A stretch of DNA of 22,592 nucleotides from CAZGDV01 sp964524995 (GCA_964524995.1 CAZGDV010000044.1:1-22592); one strand, 5' to 3'; shown: positions 1-7,389, counted from the first letter of the stretch. Program-made: numbers and translations. The notes: generated by a model from the sequence alone, not told the origin.

Positions 1-460
1 CATCAGCTGCTTTCTCCCCCTCCACGATGACGACGGGCCTGTCATTAGCCAATCCAGCTAGGCGATCGACTCCATACAGAGGCAGTGCCGGGACCTTCAG
101 GCCACCCAGATTCCTCGCTCCGTTCCGCCGCCAAGCATACCTTTTGCCGCCCTCAGGGCGGTCCGTACGCACGTGCTCCGCAACCACACGCCCGTTCAAA
201 TCGCTGATGGCCCATACCTGCGTTGTCTCCGTGTCGTTCCCACTGTAGGTCAGGCTTTCGAACCCGAGGGAGCGGCAGATGTCCTCGTAGGTGTGGGGGC
301 CGTGGCAATGGACGAGCGCCCGATCACCCTCGTCCCGCACTGACAGGTGGCCCGACGGCGTCTGGTGGCCTGGACAAGGGCATGATGCCGTCCAGCCGAC
401 GCCTCGCTGCTTCGCGTCGGGCAACCTAGCGATGATGTCACCGATGTTACTGGGCCGCAT
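1..460 (-). CDS. DNA primase-like protein, CHC2 zinc finger plus Toprim (partial, C-terminus off window)
   Basis: An open frame runs from an ATG at 460 down to base 1 without a stop, giving 153 visible residues. Residues 27-53 carry a Cys/His cluster (C27, C29, H32, C52, H53) of the kind seen in the CHC2 zinc finger of phage and mobile-element primases. Residues 141-153 read RPVVIVEGEKAAD, the first Toprim motif with its catalytic Glu. Such proteins start or support replication of phages, satellites and integrative elements. The start overlaps the end of the upstream HTH gene by 14 bases, which suggests translational coupling. The helicase or C-terminal part cannot be seen. Family assignment is by motif recognition. 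Confidence 0.8.
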   Translation of the reverse strand, partial: MRPSNIGDIIARLPDAKQRGVGWTASCPCPGHQTPSGHLSVRDEGDRALVHCHGPHTYEDICRSLGFESLTYSGNDTETTQVWAISDLNGRVVAEHVRTDRPEGGKRYAWRRNGARNLGGLKVPALPLYGVDRLAGLANDRPVVIVEGEKAAD

Positions 461-641
461 CGGTTTCACCTCTGATGACTGCCAGTAATTTCGCCCGGCT
501 CACAACTAACCTCTTTACGCCGAGGCGTATCACCCCCGGCAATTCCCCGCGTCGGGCCAAGTCATATGCCAAGTTCTTGGAGATACCCAGCGCGGCGGCG
601 GCTTCAGCAACGGTCATGGTGAGTCGCGTCTTGTGCTCCAT
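447..641 (-). CDS. Excisionase-type helix-turn-helix protein
   Basis: This 64-aa protein is almost entirely one HTH_17 (excisionase/AlpA-like) domain. Residues 9-31 (MTVAEAAAALGISKNLAYDLARR) form the helix-turn-helix, followed by the wing 'GVIRLGVKRLVVSRAKL' typical of MerR-like excisionase domains. Such proteins bind attachment-site DNA to favour excision, or act as AlpA-like activators. The gene lies 6 bases downstream of the XRE regulator and overlaps the primase start, so the three look like one leftward operon. With the tyrosine recombinase at 1962 it completes an integration/excision set. Whether it acts on attachment sites or on transcription cannot be told from sequence. Confidence 0.85.
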   Translation of the reverse strand: MEHKTRLTMTVAEAAAALGISKNLAYDLARRGELPGVIRLGVKRLVVSRAKLLAVIRGETDAAQ

Positions 642-647
642 AGAGAT

Positions 648-836
648 TCACTCCCTCGGAAAGAGCTCGCTCTCTGTCACTCCCAAAGCACCCGCCAGTC
701 GCACACGCCATCCTGGATAGGGGCGGAGCCACCCGTTCTCGATCCGCGAAATGTCTGTCGGCGCGATGTCGGTGAGCTTCGCGAGCGCAAGTTGGGAAAG
801 CCCCTTCTCGGCCCGGATTTCCTTCAGCCTATTCAC
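648..836 (-). CDS. XRE/Cro-CI family transcriptional regulator
   Basis: This 62-aa protein is a bare lambda-repressor-type HTH domain (about residues 3-57): RLKEIRAEKGLSQLALAKLT followed by the recognition helix PTDISRIENG. It starts with GTG at 836, preceded by a good ribosome binding site (AGAGGGAGG at about 842-850 on the minus strand). It is the first gene of the leftward cassette and lies beside a 12-bp-arm inverted repeat at 883-912 and a shared promoter. It is therefore the likely repressor that decides between the integrase side and the excision/replication side of the element. That role is inferred from position. Confidence 0.85.
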   Translation of the reverse strand: MNRLKEIRAEKGLSQLALAKLTDIAPTDISRIENGWLRPYPGWRVRLAGALGVTESELFPRE

Positions 837-849
837 GTCTGCCTCCCTC

Positions 850-878
850 TTGACTATGTCTATGGACTATGCTAGCAT
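850..878 (+). promoter_or_regulatory. Rightward promoter of the zinc-finger/integrase pair
   Basis: TTGACT (850-855), a 17-base spacer and TAGCAT (873-878) preceded by TGC form a good promoter. The predicted start is near 885. Its -10 overlaps the -10 of the leftward promoter because ATGCTAGCAT (869-878) is a perfect palindrome. RNA made here would begin with the inverted repeat at 883-912. Confidence 0.55.
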
Positions 879-896
879 CCTCATGTAACTGTTCAA
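869..896 (-). promoter_or_regulatory. Leftward promoter of the XRE-xis-primase cassette
   Basis: On the minus strand a -35 TTGAAC (896-891) is followed after 16 bases by TAGCAT (874-869), preceded by TGC (877-875), an extended -10. The predicted start is near 862, about 25 bases before the GTG of the XRE gene. The -35 lies inside the inverted repeat at 883-912, so a protein bound there would block this promoter. Confidence 0.5.
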
Positions 897-912
897 TAGC
901 GAACGGTTACAT
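883..912. repeat. 12-bp-arm inverted repeat, likely operator
   Basis: ATGTAACTGTTC (883-894) and GAACGGTTACAT (901-912) are inverted with 11 of 12 positions matching across a 6-base centre. GGTTACA occurs again at 917-923, in direct orientation and 12 bases after the copy at 905-911. The repeat covers the -35 of the leftward promoter and the start region of the rightward one. The neighbouring XRE or excisionase-type protein is the obvious candidate ligand. Confidence 0.6.
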
Positions 913-924
913 ACAAGGTTACAA

Positions 925-1965
925 ATGGACATCGAACTACAGAAGATCGACACAAAGGGGTACAGCTTCAAATGGAGAGTTGCGCCCAGTGGATACGAAC
1001 TGGTAGGCGGGGAGCTTTATCGATACCCTGGTTCCATTACAGGCCCATGGTTCGGCTACTACTACCCGAACCATATATTCTACAAAGTGCACTTGCTGGC
1101 CAGGCGATGGAACGGAGCACTGAAGCCGTACTATCCTGACAACCTGTCGCCGTGGCTTGTGCGGAAAGGGACACAGGCCCAACAGAAGGAGATGGAGCTT
1201 GCCGCCGTAGAAGGCAGACCAGTCGAAGGCGTGAGCGATTTGACAGGCCCACAGGAGTATGAGCCAATGTCCGACCTGTCGCTACACCGGAAGTTTGCTC
1301 GTCTCAAGGTTGAGGATTTGGAGAACGAAGCCTTGCGATTCGCCAACAAGTACGGCCTTCTCGGACGACGCATTCACCTGCATCCAGTGAAGTCGGGCCT
1401 GCCTGTAGAGGGGGAATCCCTCTATCGCTGGCGTGCGGAAATCGAAAAGATGGGTGTCCTGCTCGTTATTTGGGATTGGATTAGAAGGGGTGACACACGT
1501 AGCTTGAGGCAAATCGTGCACTGGCTATCGGACAATACAGGCTGGGTTGGATTCAAATGGAAGGGTGAGAAGGGACATTATGAGTTGTCGGCGGAGAGCG
1601 AAGAAGATGACGACGAAAGCGGCTATGGTCACGCGGGAGCGGATTTTCTCAGTACGCAATACCGCAGAGGGGATGTCATTGGCCCGGCCACAGGCTACCT
1701 GTGTGAGGGTTTGAACTTCCATCTTCAGGAGATCAGACCACTTCTGGTGCCCCGGAGGAGTGCATGCAGGGTTGCTTACGTCCCCAGTTCGTTGTTGGAC
1801 GCGCTCTGGCTGATGTTCATGCTCGAAGTAGAGGGGGCTGTTAGAAGCTGCTGGCACTGTGGCCGCGCATTTGAACCCACGAGAAAGGATAACGTGTATT
1901 GCTGCGGCAACTGCAAGAGGATGGCGCACTACTACAACAAACAAAGGAATCGAGGTGAAGAATGA
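925..1965 (+). CDS. Zinc-finger protein of unknown function, co-translated with integrase
   Basis: This 346-aa protein is not recognised over most of its length. The N-terminal part is rich in aromatic residues (several Trp and Tyr in residues 14-80). The C-terminus holds a Cys cluster, C309-x2-C312 and C326/C327 to C330, followed by a basic Tyr-rich tail, resembling treble-clef or CGNR-like nucleic-acid-binding zinc fingers. A weak AAGG lies 6 bases before the ATG. Its TGA overlaps the integrase ATG (ATGA), so the two are probably made together. It could be an accessory recombination factor, a regulator or cargo; nothing in the sequence decides this. It has no catalytic motif that I recognise. 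Confidence 0.8.
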   Translation: MDIELQKIDTKGYSFKWRVAPSGYELVGGELYRYPGSITGPWFGYYYPNHIFYKVHLLARRWNGALKPYYPDNLSPWLVRKGTQAQQKEMELAAVEGRPVEGVSDLTGPQEYEPMSDLSLHRKFARLKVEDLENEALRFANKYGLLGRRIHLHPVKSGLPVEGESLYRWRAEIEKMGVLLVIWDWIRRGDTRSLRQIVHWLSDNTGWVGFKWKGEKGHYELSAESEEDDDESGYGHAGADFLSTQYRRGDVIGPATGYLCEGLNFHLQEIRPLLVPRRSACRVAYVPSSLLDALWLMFMLEVEGAVRSCWHCGRAFEPTRKDNVYCCGNCKRMAHYYNKQRNRGEE

Positions 1966-3107
1966 AAGGGTCGATTCGAGAGAGACGAAAAGGTACCTGG
2001 GAAATACAAGTCTACACTGGTGTAGGACCTGACGGAAAGCGCCGCCGCCACTTCGAGACTGTCCACGGACGCAAGGGAGATGCACAGCGACGGTTGAATG
2101 AGATGCTGGCTGGTCTGGAGAAGGGGGTGCCGCCGCCGACTGGTCGTATCACGGTCGCTGACCATCTGCACAATTGGCTTAATGGCTACGTGAAGGCGAA
2201 CTGCTCAGCGCGAACGTACGATGGCTACCAGTCCATCATCTCGCGCCACCTGATACCGGCCCTCGGCATGTACCAGCTCAAGAGCCTTCACCCTCAAGCG
2301 ATTCAGCAATACTACGGCAAAGCTTGCGAGACGTTATCCCCCCGAACCGTCCACCATCAGCACCGGGTACTCTCTGAGGTCCTCAAATGGGCGGTTCGTC
2401 AAGGTCTCCTTGGACGCAATCCCTGCGAGCTCGTCGATCCGCCGTCGCCGCGCAAGAAGGCCATGCGAACGCTCGCGCCTGTCGAAGTAGAGGTACTGCT
2501 AAACGCCGCCCAGGACAGCTATCTCTATCCGGTGATCTACACCGCCCTTTCAACCGGCTTGCGACAGGCCGAATTGCTGGGCCTGCGATGGCGGGATATC
2601 GATACGGACGTGCTCGTGTCTATATCGGTTAACCGCGTTCTCTTCAAGCGCAAGGGCGTCTGCGAATTCAAGGAGCCAAAGACCAACCACAGTCGGCGGC
2701 AGGTTGCCATGACTCCAAAGCTGGCCCTATATCTGAGAGACTACCGGGCCAAGCGCGAAGCCCTCGCGGAGGACCTCGGGACAAAGCTCAGCCTTGATGA
2801 CCTCGTCTTCGCTACCGTTGAAGGCACACCCCTAGACCCGAGCACGTTGACGCACACCTTCACCAGGATTGCCAAACGTGCCGGATTGCCAGGCGTCCGG
2901 TTCCACGACCTGAGACACACCTTCGCGTCCCTGATGCTGCTACGTGGAGCCAAACCCAAGGTTATCAGCGAGGCTCTGGGCCACAGTTCGGTTGCTTTCA
3001 CGATGGATACCTACAGCCACGTAATCGCCGGGATGCAAGAGGACGCTATGGCGTTGTTGGACGGGGTGCTGCCAGCGGGGTCGCCGGAGGCTGTAACGGC
3101 AGATTAA
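1962..3107 (+). CDS. Tyrosine recombinase / phage-type integrase
   Basis: The 381-aa protein has three parts: an N-terminal arm-binding (AP2-like) region, residues 1-55, a SAM-like core-binding domain around 63-150, and a C-terminal catalytic domain. The catalytic set is complete: R201 (STGLRQAE), K240, H315 and R318 (HDLRHT), H341 (GHSS) and nucleophile Y351. It integrates and, with an excisionase, excises the element. The gene points at the 3' end of tRNA-Thr, 33 bases beyond its stop, which is the standard geometry for tRNA-targeting integrases. It starts in a 4-base overlap with the upstream gene. No internal damage is visible, so it should be active. Confidence 0.97.
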   Translation: MKGSIRERRKGTWEIQVYTGVGPDGKRRRHFETVHGRKGDAQRRLNEMLAGLEKGVPPPTGRITVADHLHNWLNGYVKANCSARTYDGYQSIISRHLIPALGMYQLKSLHPQAIQQYYGKACETLSPRTVHHQHRVLSEVLKWAVRQGLLGRNPCELVDPPSPRKKAMRTLAPVEVEVLLNAAQDSYLYPVIYTALSTGLRQAELLGLRWRDIDTDVLVSISVNRVLFKRKGVCEFKEPKTNHSRRQVAMTPKLALYLRDYRAKREALAEDLGTKLSLDDLVFATVEGTPLDPSTLTHTFTRIAKRAGLPGVRFHDLRHTFASLMLLRGAKPKVISEALGHSSVAFTMDTYSHVIAGMQEDAMALLDGVLPAGSPEAVTAD

Positions 3108-3158
3108 CGGCAGGATTTCCGGGCTTAGCTTCAAAATGATGGAGCCAACGGTCAGATT
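3094..3158. repeat. AACGG-CAG repeats at the predicted attachment end
   Basis: TAACGGCAG occurs at 3094-3102 and again at 3105-3113, 11 bases apart, straddling the integrase stop codon. A related string, AACGGTCAGATT, lies at 3147-3158 inside the tRNA-Thr T-arm. Spacing of about one helical turn suits integrase arm-type sites. The crossover itself is expected in the 3' half of the tRNA. The matching copy at the other end of the element is not in this window. Confidence 0.4.
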
Positions 3159-3214
3159 CGAACTGACGACCTGCGGTTTACGAAACCGCTGCTCTACCAC
3201 TGAGCTACGTTGGC
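3140..3214 (-). tRNA. tRNA-Thr (anticodon CGT)
   Basis: On the minus strand the sequence folds as a full cloverleaf: acceptor GCCAACG/CGTTGGC, D-stem GCTC/GAGC, anticodon stem GCGGT/ACCGC with loop TTCGTAA, and T-stem GTCAG/CTGAC with TTCGAAT. Anticodon CGT reads ACG (Thr). The discriminator base is T and CCA is encoded. The gene is the apparent integration target of the element to its left, and the 3' end is intact, so the element restores or preserves the tRNA. Confidence 0.96.
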
Positions 3215-3233
3215 CCGTGGCATTCCATCGGGG

Positions 3234-3262
3234 ATTATACAGGAAATTGTGTGTAGGAGAAA
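3234..3262 (-). promoter_or_regulatory. Promoter of tRNA-Thr
   Basis: A perfect TATAAT lies on the minus strand at 3239-3234, 20 bases before the tRNA 5' end. The -35 at 17 bases spacing (TTTCTC) is weak. Confidence 0.6.
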
Positions 3263-3295
3263 GAGGGATATCATTGCAGTTGTCCGGAGCCGGCG

Positions 3296-3325
3296 TTGAC
3301 CCGACCGGCTGCTTCCAACTAAACT
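3296..3325 (+). promoter_or_regulatory. Promoter of the PP-loop gene
   Basis: TTGACC (3296-3301), an 18-base spacer and TAAACT (3320-3325) precede the ATG at 3341. The predicted start near 3332 leaves a leader of only about 9 bases, containing GGAGAGG. Confidence 0.5.
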
Positions 3326-3340
3326 GGAGTCGGAGAGGAC

Positions 3341-4288
3341 ATGAAAGCGATAGCGCTCATCTCCGGCGGGCTCGACTCGATCCTGGCAGCGAAGCTGATC
3401 ATAGACCAGGGGATCGAGGTCATGGGCTTGTATCACGTCCTGCCCTTCGTGTCTGAGAAGAAGGACTGGGCCGGCCAGGTAGGCGACTGCCTGCAAATCC
3501 CGCTGCGTCGGCTGGAGGCCGGCGAGGACTACCTGGAGCTGGTCAGGCATCCCAGATTCGGCTACGGCTCCGGCATGAACCCGTGCATGGACTGCCGCAT
3601 CTACATGCTCCGGGGTGCCAGGAAGGTCGTCGAGGAAACGGGCGCAAGCTTCGTGGTCACCGGCGACGTCCTGGGCCAGCGGCCGATGACCCAGACCAGG
3701 AGGAAGCTGGCGCTGGAGGAAGACGAGGCAGGACTGGACGGCCTCATTCTCAGGCCACTAACGGCGAAGGAACTCCCGGAGACGACCCCGGAACGCGAGG
3801 GCTGGGTGGATAGAGAGAAGCTCCTCGGCATCCGGGGCCGAAGCAGGAAGCCGCAGATGGCGCTGGCAAGAGAACTCAACCTGAGCGGGTATCGTTCGCC
3901 GGACAGCGGTTGCCTCCTGGTGAACAAGGAGTTCGCTCAGAGGATCAGAGACCTCTTCGGGCACCAGGACCGTTTCAGCATGCGGGACGCCGAGCTGCTG
4001 CGGATAGGCAGACACTTCTACCACGGGCCCGCCAGGGTGGTGGTGGGCCGGAACGAGCAGGAGAACCGTCGTCTCCTCGAACTGAGGGATACCGATGAGT
4101 GCGTGCTCGAGGCAGTCGGAGTGGGCAGCCCGGTGACGCTGCTGCAGGGGCCAGCGACGGAGGACGCCATCGACTTCGCCGCCAGACTCACCGCCAGGTA
4201 CTCCGATGCACCCGCCGGAGAAGCGATCGTCGAGATTCGGAGAGACGGTGTCGTGGGAACCTTAGCCGTCGATTTGGAGCGCGAGTGA
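3341..4288 (+). CDS. PP-loop ATPase, ThiI/MnmA-like tRNA thiolation family
   Basis: The 315-aa protein opens with the PP-loop SGGLDS (residues 8-13), which adenylates a substrate such as a tRNA uridine before sulfur transfer. A C82-M-D-C85 pair and C190 in 'SPDSGCLL' are placed as in the short ThiI/MnmA-like proteins of Thermotogae, Aquificae and Dehalococcoides, where the Cys residues act in sulfur relay or bind a cluster. No THUMP or rhodanese domain is present, so it is not classical ThiI. GGAGAGG precedes the ATG. It converges on the COG3044 ATPase with 24 bases between stops. The exact substrate is uncertain. Confidence 0.8.
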   Translation: MKAIALISGGLDSILAAKLIIDQGIEVMGLYHVLPFVSEKKDWAGQVGDCLQIPLRRLEAGEDYLELVRHPRFGYGSGMNPCMDCRIYMLRGARKVVEETGASFVVTGDVLGQRPMTQTRRKLALEEDEAGLDGLILRPLTAKELPETTPEREGWVDREKLLGIRGRSRKPQMALARELNLSGYRSPDSGCLLVNKEFAQRIRDLFGHQDRFSMRDAELLRIGRHFYHGPARVVVGRNEQENRRLLELRDTDECVLEAVGVGSPVTLLQGPATEDAIDFAARLTARYSDAPAGEAIVEIRRDGVVGTLAVDLERE

Positions 4289-4312
4289 TCGGGGGCGCAC
4301 GGAACCCCGGAG

Positions 4313-6028
4313 TCACCCCGCCGGACTCACCGCCAGCGTCCTCAGGCGATTGATCGCAGCCCCGAGTTCGAGCGCCCTGAACTCCGCGTAGTCGCCAACC
4401 GGTCTGGGGCTGAGCACATCCAGGCCCCTGCTCGCGATGTCAGCCCCCACCATGCCAACGATCTCACCCATTGTCCGCTTCCCATCCATGTATCGCGTCG
4501 CATAGTGGACGGCATCGCCTATAGCCCTGGTCTGGCTTCCGTCCACCAGCTGCTCCACGCAGCCGAGGTCGATCGTATGAGTGCCAAAGGCAATCGAGTG
4601 GAGTCCCTTCGGTGATATCTTCACCTCCCTCTTGCCCTTGCTGGGGTCGAAGCTGCGCGCCAATGGCATGCGCCCGGTCGGTGAGCCGAAACGCTCGCCG
4701 CCCTCAGGCATTCTCTCCGCCCTGTGCTTCCCCGCGATGGCCAACGCCTCCCCGGTGACATCCACCGGCGCATACTCCACCATGCAGATCACGGTATCGG
4801 CAACGTCGAAGTAGTCGCCGGAGCCGCCCATGACGAGAATCGTGGACACTCCGAGTTCGCGGCGCAGCTGGAGGACCTTATCGAGGAATGGAGTGATTGG
4901 CTCTCTGTCCTTGGAAACGAGCTGCTGCATGCGGTGGTCCCGAATCATGAAGTTCGTTGCTGAAGTGTCTTCGTCTATCAGCAGGACCTCGGCCCCCAGC
5001 TCGAGGGACTCCATGATATTGGCCGCCTGCGAGGTGCTCCCGCTGGCGTCTTCGGTCGAGAAGGCAATGGTATCCCGGCCAAACGGCAGATTGGAGATGA
5101 ACGGCGATATGTTGACCTTCTCAATGCGGCGGCCGTCCTCCGACCTGACCTTCACCGCAGCCGCGTTCGCGACGACCAGCTCTCGGCCATCACCGGGGAT
5201 GTGGTTATACACTCCCAACTCCAGTGCCCTGAGCAGCGTCGACTTGCCATGGTAGCCGCCGCCAACCACAAGTGTGATGCCCTTCGGTATTCCCATGCCG
5301 GTAACCGCCCCGCGATTGGGAAGCTCGACGGTCACACGCTGCGACTCGGGCGACCGGAATGCTACAATCCGCCCTTTGTCCATGGGCCTCGGGTCTACGC
5401 CGCTGGCACGCGGAAGCACGGCACCATCCGCAACGAACGCCACCAGGCCCAGACCATCCAGCTGACGCCTCAAGGCGGCGGCGTCCTCCGCAACCTGTAT
5501 GTGCCCGAGCAATGCCCCTCCATCGAGGCTTTCGTGGAGCAGAGAGGCCCTCACGATCTGTGGAAGCTCCTCGAAGAACATACTCTCGGCGTGTCTCGCC
5601 GCCACGCTTCTGCCGAATGCGGGCAGCCCCATAGTGAATCGGGCCTCCACGAGCGACTCGCCTACTAGCGCCGAGGTGCGCTCCAGGACCTCCTGACCGG
5701 GCCGGTCTATCGTGATGATCCCGCTGTTGCCCGTGCCTCGGTTCCCTTTGCAGAACCTGCGACAGGCTTCGAAGAAGCGTCGTGTCAGGAAGTCACGGGC
5801 AGCGACCTCGCGACTCCGGTTCGAGTAGACATCGCGCGGGAAACGGGCGACGCCCTGCGGCAGTTGCACGCGGACGCGGCTCGGTGAGGCAAAGGGGTCC
5901 TTCTGTACGCGATCCACGAACAAGGTGTAGTCGCCGAAATCGTATGCTCCTTCGATGTCCTGATAGGCCTTGTAACCCCTGCCATCTATCCTGCGCAGCA
6001 CGGTCCTGAGGTCATTTGCAGTTCGCAC
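4313..6028 (-). CDS. COG3044 ABC-class predicted ATPase
   Basis: The protein (571 aa from the chosen start) matches the family 'predicted ATPase of the ABC class'. The N-terminal block reads IDGRGYKAYQDIEG...VQKDPFASPSRVRV. Walker A is GGGYHGKST (about residues 256-264), a signature-like region is ASGSTSQAAN, and Walker B is VLLIDEDTSATN (about 348-359). It has no membrane segments and its cellular role is unknown; a link to nucleic acid or tRNA metabolism has been guessed for the family. An upstream TTG at 6055 also keeps the frame open. I prefer GTG at 6028, because GGGGAGG lies at 6039-6033 and family homology starts there. Confidence 0.88.
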   Translation of the reverse strand: MRTANDLRTVLRRIDGRGYKAYQDIEGAYDFGDYTLFVDRVQKDPFASPSRVRVQLPQGVARFPRDVYSNRSREVAARDFLTRRFFEACRRFCKGNRGTGNSGIITIDRPGQEVLERTSALVGESLVEARFTMGLPAFGRSVAARHAESMFFEELPQIVRASLLHESLDGGALLGHIQVAEDAAALRRQLDGLGLVAFVADGAVLPRASGVDPRPMDKGRIVAFRSPESQRVTVELPNRGAVTGMGIPKGITLVVGGGYHGKSTLLRALELGVYNHIPGDGRELVVANAAAVKVRSEDGRRIEKVNISPFISNLPFGRDTIAFSTEDASGSTSQAANIMESLELGAEVLLIDEDTSATNFMIRDHRMQQLVSKDREPITPFLDKVLQLRRELGVSTILVMGGSGDYFDVADTVICMVEYAPVDVTGEALAIAGKHRAERMPEGGERFGSPTGRMPLARSFDPSKGKREVKISPKGLHSIAFGTHTIDLGCVEQLVDGSQTRAIGDAVHYATRYMDGKRTMGEIVGMVGADIASRGLDVLSPRPVGDYAEFRALELGAAINRLRTLAVSPAG

Positions 6029-6074
6029 GCCACCTCCCCATATGGCAAATGCCAAGGAATCTCAACGACCTGTG

Positions 6075-6087
6075 ATTATATACCACA
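6075..6087 (-). promoter_or_regulatory. Extended -10 promoter of the COG3044 gene
   Basis: On the minus strand TGTGGTATATAAT (6087-6075) contains TGG-TATATA or, two bases on, TATAAT. It lies about 45 bases before the GTG start. I see no convincing -35, as is usual with extended -10 promoters. Confidence 0.5.
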
Positions 6088-6121
6088 TCGGCCCGCGCCG
6101 CTTCGCGCGGCGACGCGTAGC

Positions 6122-6151
6122 TTGACAGCTCTCCAGGAGGGGCAGTAGGAT
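6122..6151 (+). promoter_or_regulatory. Promoter of the 6188 gene
   Basis: A consensus TTGACA (6122-6127) is followed after 18 bases by TAGGAT (6146-6151). The leader would be about 30 bases and ends with GAGAGG five bases before the ATG. Confidence 0.55.
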
Positions 6152-6187
6152 TAGGCCATCCGTCAATCTGAAACACGAGAGGAAAAT

Positions 6188-6985
6188 ATGAGCAAGCTGG
6201 TAGACAGGCTGGAGAGACTGGCAGAGGGTCGAGGACAGCCCCTGGGATTCGGGGCCGCGCTGAATCGGGAGAAGGCCTTGCCCATGCTGGCTGTCGCCAG
6301 CCTGCCATCCCCGAGCGCCGGACTCGCAACCACAGCCGCCGGTGCGGGGGCCGACGCCGTACTGTTCGAGGTTGAGAACTGGCAGAAGGAGAAACAGGCC
6401 TTATCCGAGCTGAGCAGCACCGCGAAGGCCGGGCCGTGGGGCGTTCACATGAGGGCACCAACGGCGGAGTCCGTCAAGGAACTGGCGGCCATGAAGTGCG
6501 ACTTCGCGGTATTCACGGCGGACAAGACCCCGGCGGCTTTGCTTGTGCAGGATGAGTTAGCCCGAATCATACAGATAAGCCCGTCACTGGACGACAGTCT
6601 GGCGAAGGCGGTCGGGCGACTCGGATTCGACGCTGTTCTGCTAGCGCCCGACAAGGGGGAGGAGTACCCATTGACCTTGCAGAGGCTGCTGGTCTATGAG
6701 CGGCTGGTTGCTGCAGCGGGGAGACACATACTGGCGACCGTGCCCGAGAGCATGCCCCTCGACGATCTGGGAGCGCTCTGGGTTCTGGGGGCACGTGGTC
6801 TCGTGATAGAGGCACCGCCGGGCAAGATGGAGAGCCGTTTGGCCGAGGTACGTGAGGCGATAGCCAAACTGCCAACAAAGAGGCGAAGGCCGCGAGACAG
6901 ATTTGGTGTCACGCTGCCGCGTGCAGCGGACTCATCGCCCGCCGCACCGCCCGATGAAGAAGACGACGATGAGGAAGACTACTAA
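6188..6985 (+). CDS. Conserved-looking hypothetical protein with acidic tail, possible TIM-barrel fold
   Basis: This 265-aa soluble protein shows a regular alternation of short hydrophobic strands and helices (for example ADAVLFEVEN, CDFAVFTAD, FDAVLLAPD, ARGLVIEAPP). That pattern suggests a beta/alpha barrel such as those of aldolases or pyruvate kinase-like enzymes, but no catalytic motif is recognised. It ends with a basic patch (KRRRPRDR, about 231-238) and a strongly acidic tail, DEEDDDEEDY. GAGAGG precedes the ATG. Its TAA overlaps the stop of the convergent membrane-protein gene. I cannot name a function; the barrel idea rests on pattern only. Confidence 0.75.
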   Translation: MSKLVDRLERLAEGRGQPLGFGAALNREKALPMLAVASLPSPSAGLATTAAGAGADAVLFEVENWQKEKQALSELSSTAKAGPWGVHMRAPTAESVKELAAMKCDFAVFTADKTPAALLVQDELARIIQISPSLDDSLAKAVGRLGFDAVLLAPDKGEEYPLTLQRLLVYERLVAAAGRHILATVPESMPLDDLGALWVLGARGLVIEAPPGKMESRLAEVREAIAKLPTKRRRPRDRFGVTLPRAADSSPAAPPDEEDDDEEDY

Positions 6986-7287
6986 CCCAGCACGAACGAC
7001 AGTATGATCAGGAGCACAACGAACGCGCCGGCAAGCACACCGATTCTTCTCAGATCACCTCTCACGTGGCTGTAGTCAAGGTACATGGGGCTGTGCAGGC
7101 TCTGAGCCTTGGGCGCCACCTGTTGGGGTTTCGCCTCCCTGGCAGCCTCGACGGGCTCGGGTCTCTCCTGTGCCACAGGGACGGAGACGGGCCCATACCG
7201 GGAAGCAGGCTTGGCCCGCTGTCTTTTCCTGCCTTCCTTGCTCAGCTCAGAGTATTTCGTCGCCCTCTTGCGCGATCCCTTCGCCAT
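6982..7287 (-). CDS. Small single-TM protein with basic N-terminus
   Basis: From ATG 7287 (AAGGAGT eight bases upstream) the protein has 101 residues: a Lys/Arg-rich head (residues 2-30), a Pro/Ala-rich linker (31-65), a motif YLDYSHVRGDLRR (69-81) and one C-terminal TM helix (about 82-101). The frame is open to 7368, but that extension has no ribosome binding site. The layout suggests a tail-anchored inner-membrane protein whose basic cytoplasmic head could touch RNA, DNA or phospholipids. No function is known to me. The stop TAG overlaps the TAA of the 6188 gene. Confidence 0.7.
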   Translation of the reverse strand: MAKGSRKRATKYSELSKEGRKRQRAKPASRYGPVSVPVAQERPEPVEAAREAKPQQVAPKAQSLHSPMYLDYSHVRGDLRRIGVLAGAFVVLLIILSFVLG

Positions 7288-7338
7288 TTTGGCAACTCCT
7301 TCCCTGGAGAAGCGGGGCCATCCGTAAATGCATTGCCC

Positions 7339-7368
7339 ATTGTAGCCCGCGGCCAGCCCCGTTGGCAA
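7339..7368 (-). promoter_or_regulatory. Promoter of the small TM protein
   Basis: On the minus strand TTGCCA (7368-7363), 18 bases, then TACAAT (7344-7339) form a good promoter. The predicted leader is about 45 bases. Confidence 0.5.
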
Positions 7369-7389
7369 GGGTTTGAGCCCGCCAGCAGA

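Noticed and set aside
250..441. 63-aa minus-strand frame near the left end
   Set aside because: It overlaps the primase-like gene in another frame; the primase frame has zinc-finger and Toprim motifs.
1525..2085. 186-aa frame on the minus strand opposite the integrase
   Set aside because: It lies over two well-supported genes and its composition is that of an antisense shadow.
6029..6055. TTG-initiated 580-aa form of the COG3044 ATPase
   Set aside because: The ribosome binding site lies after this TTG, and family similarity begins beyond it.
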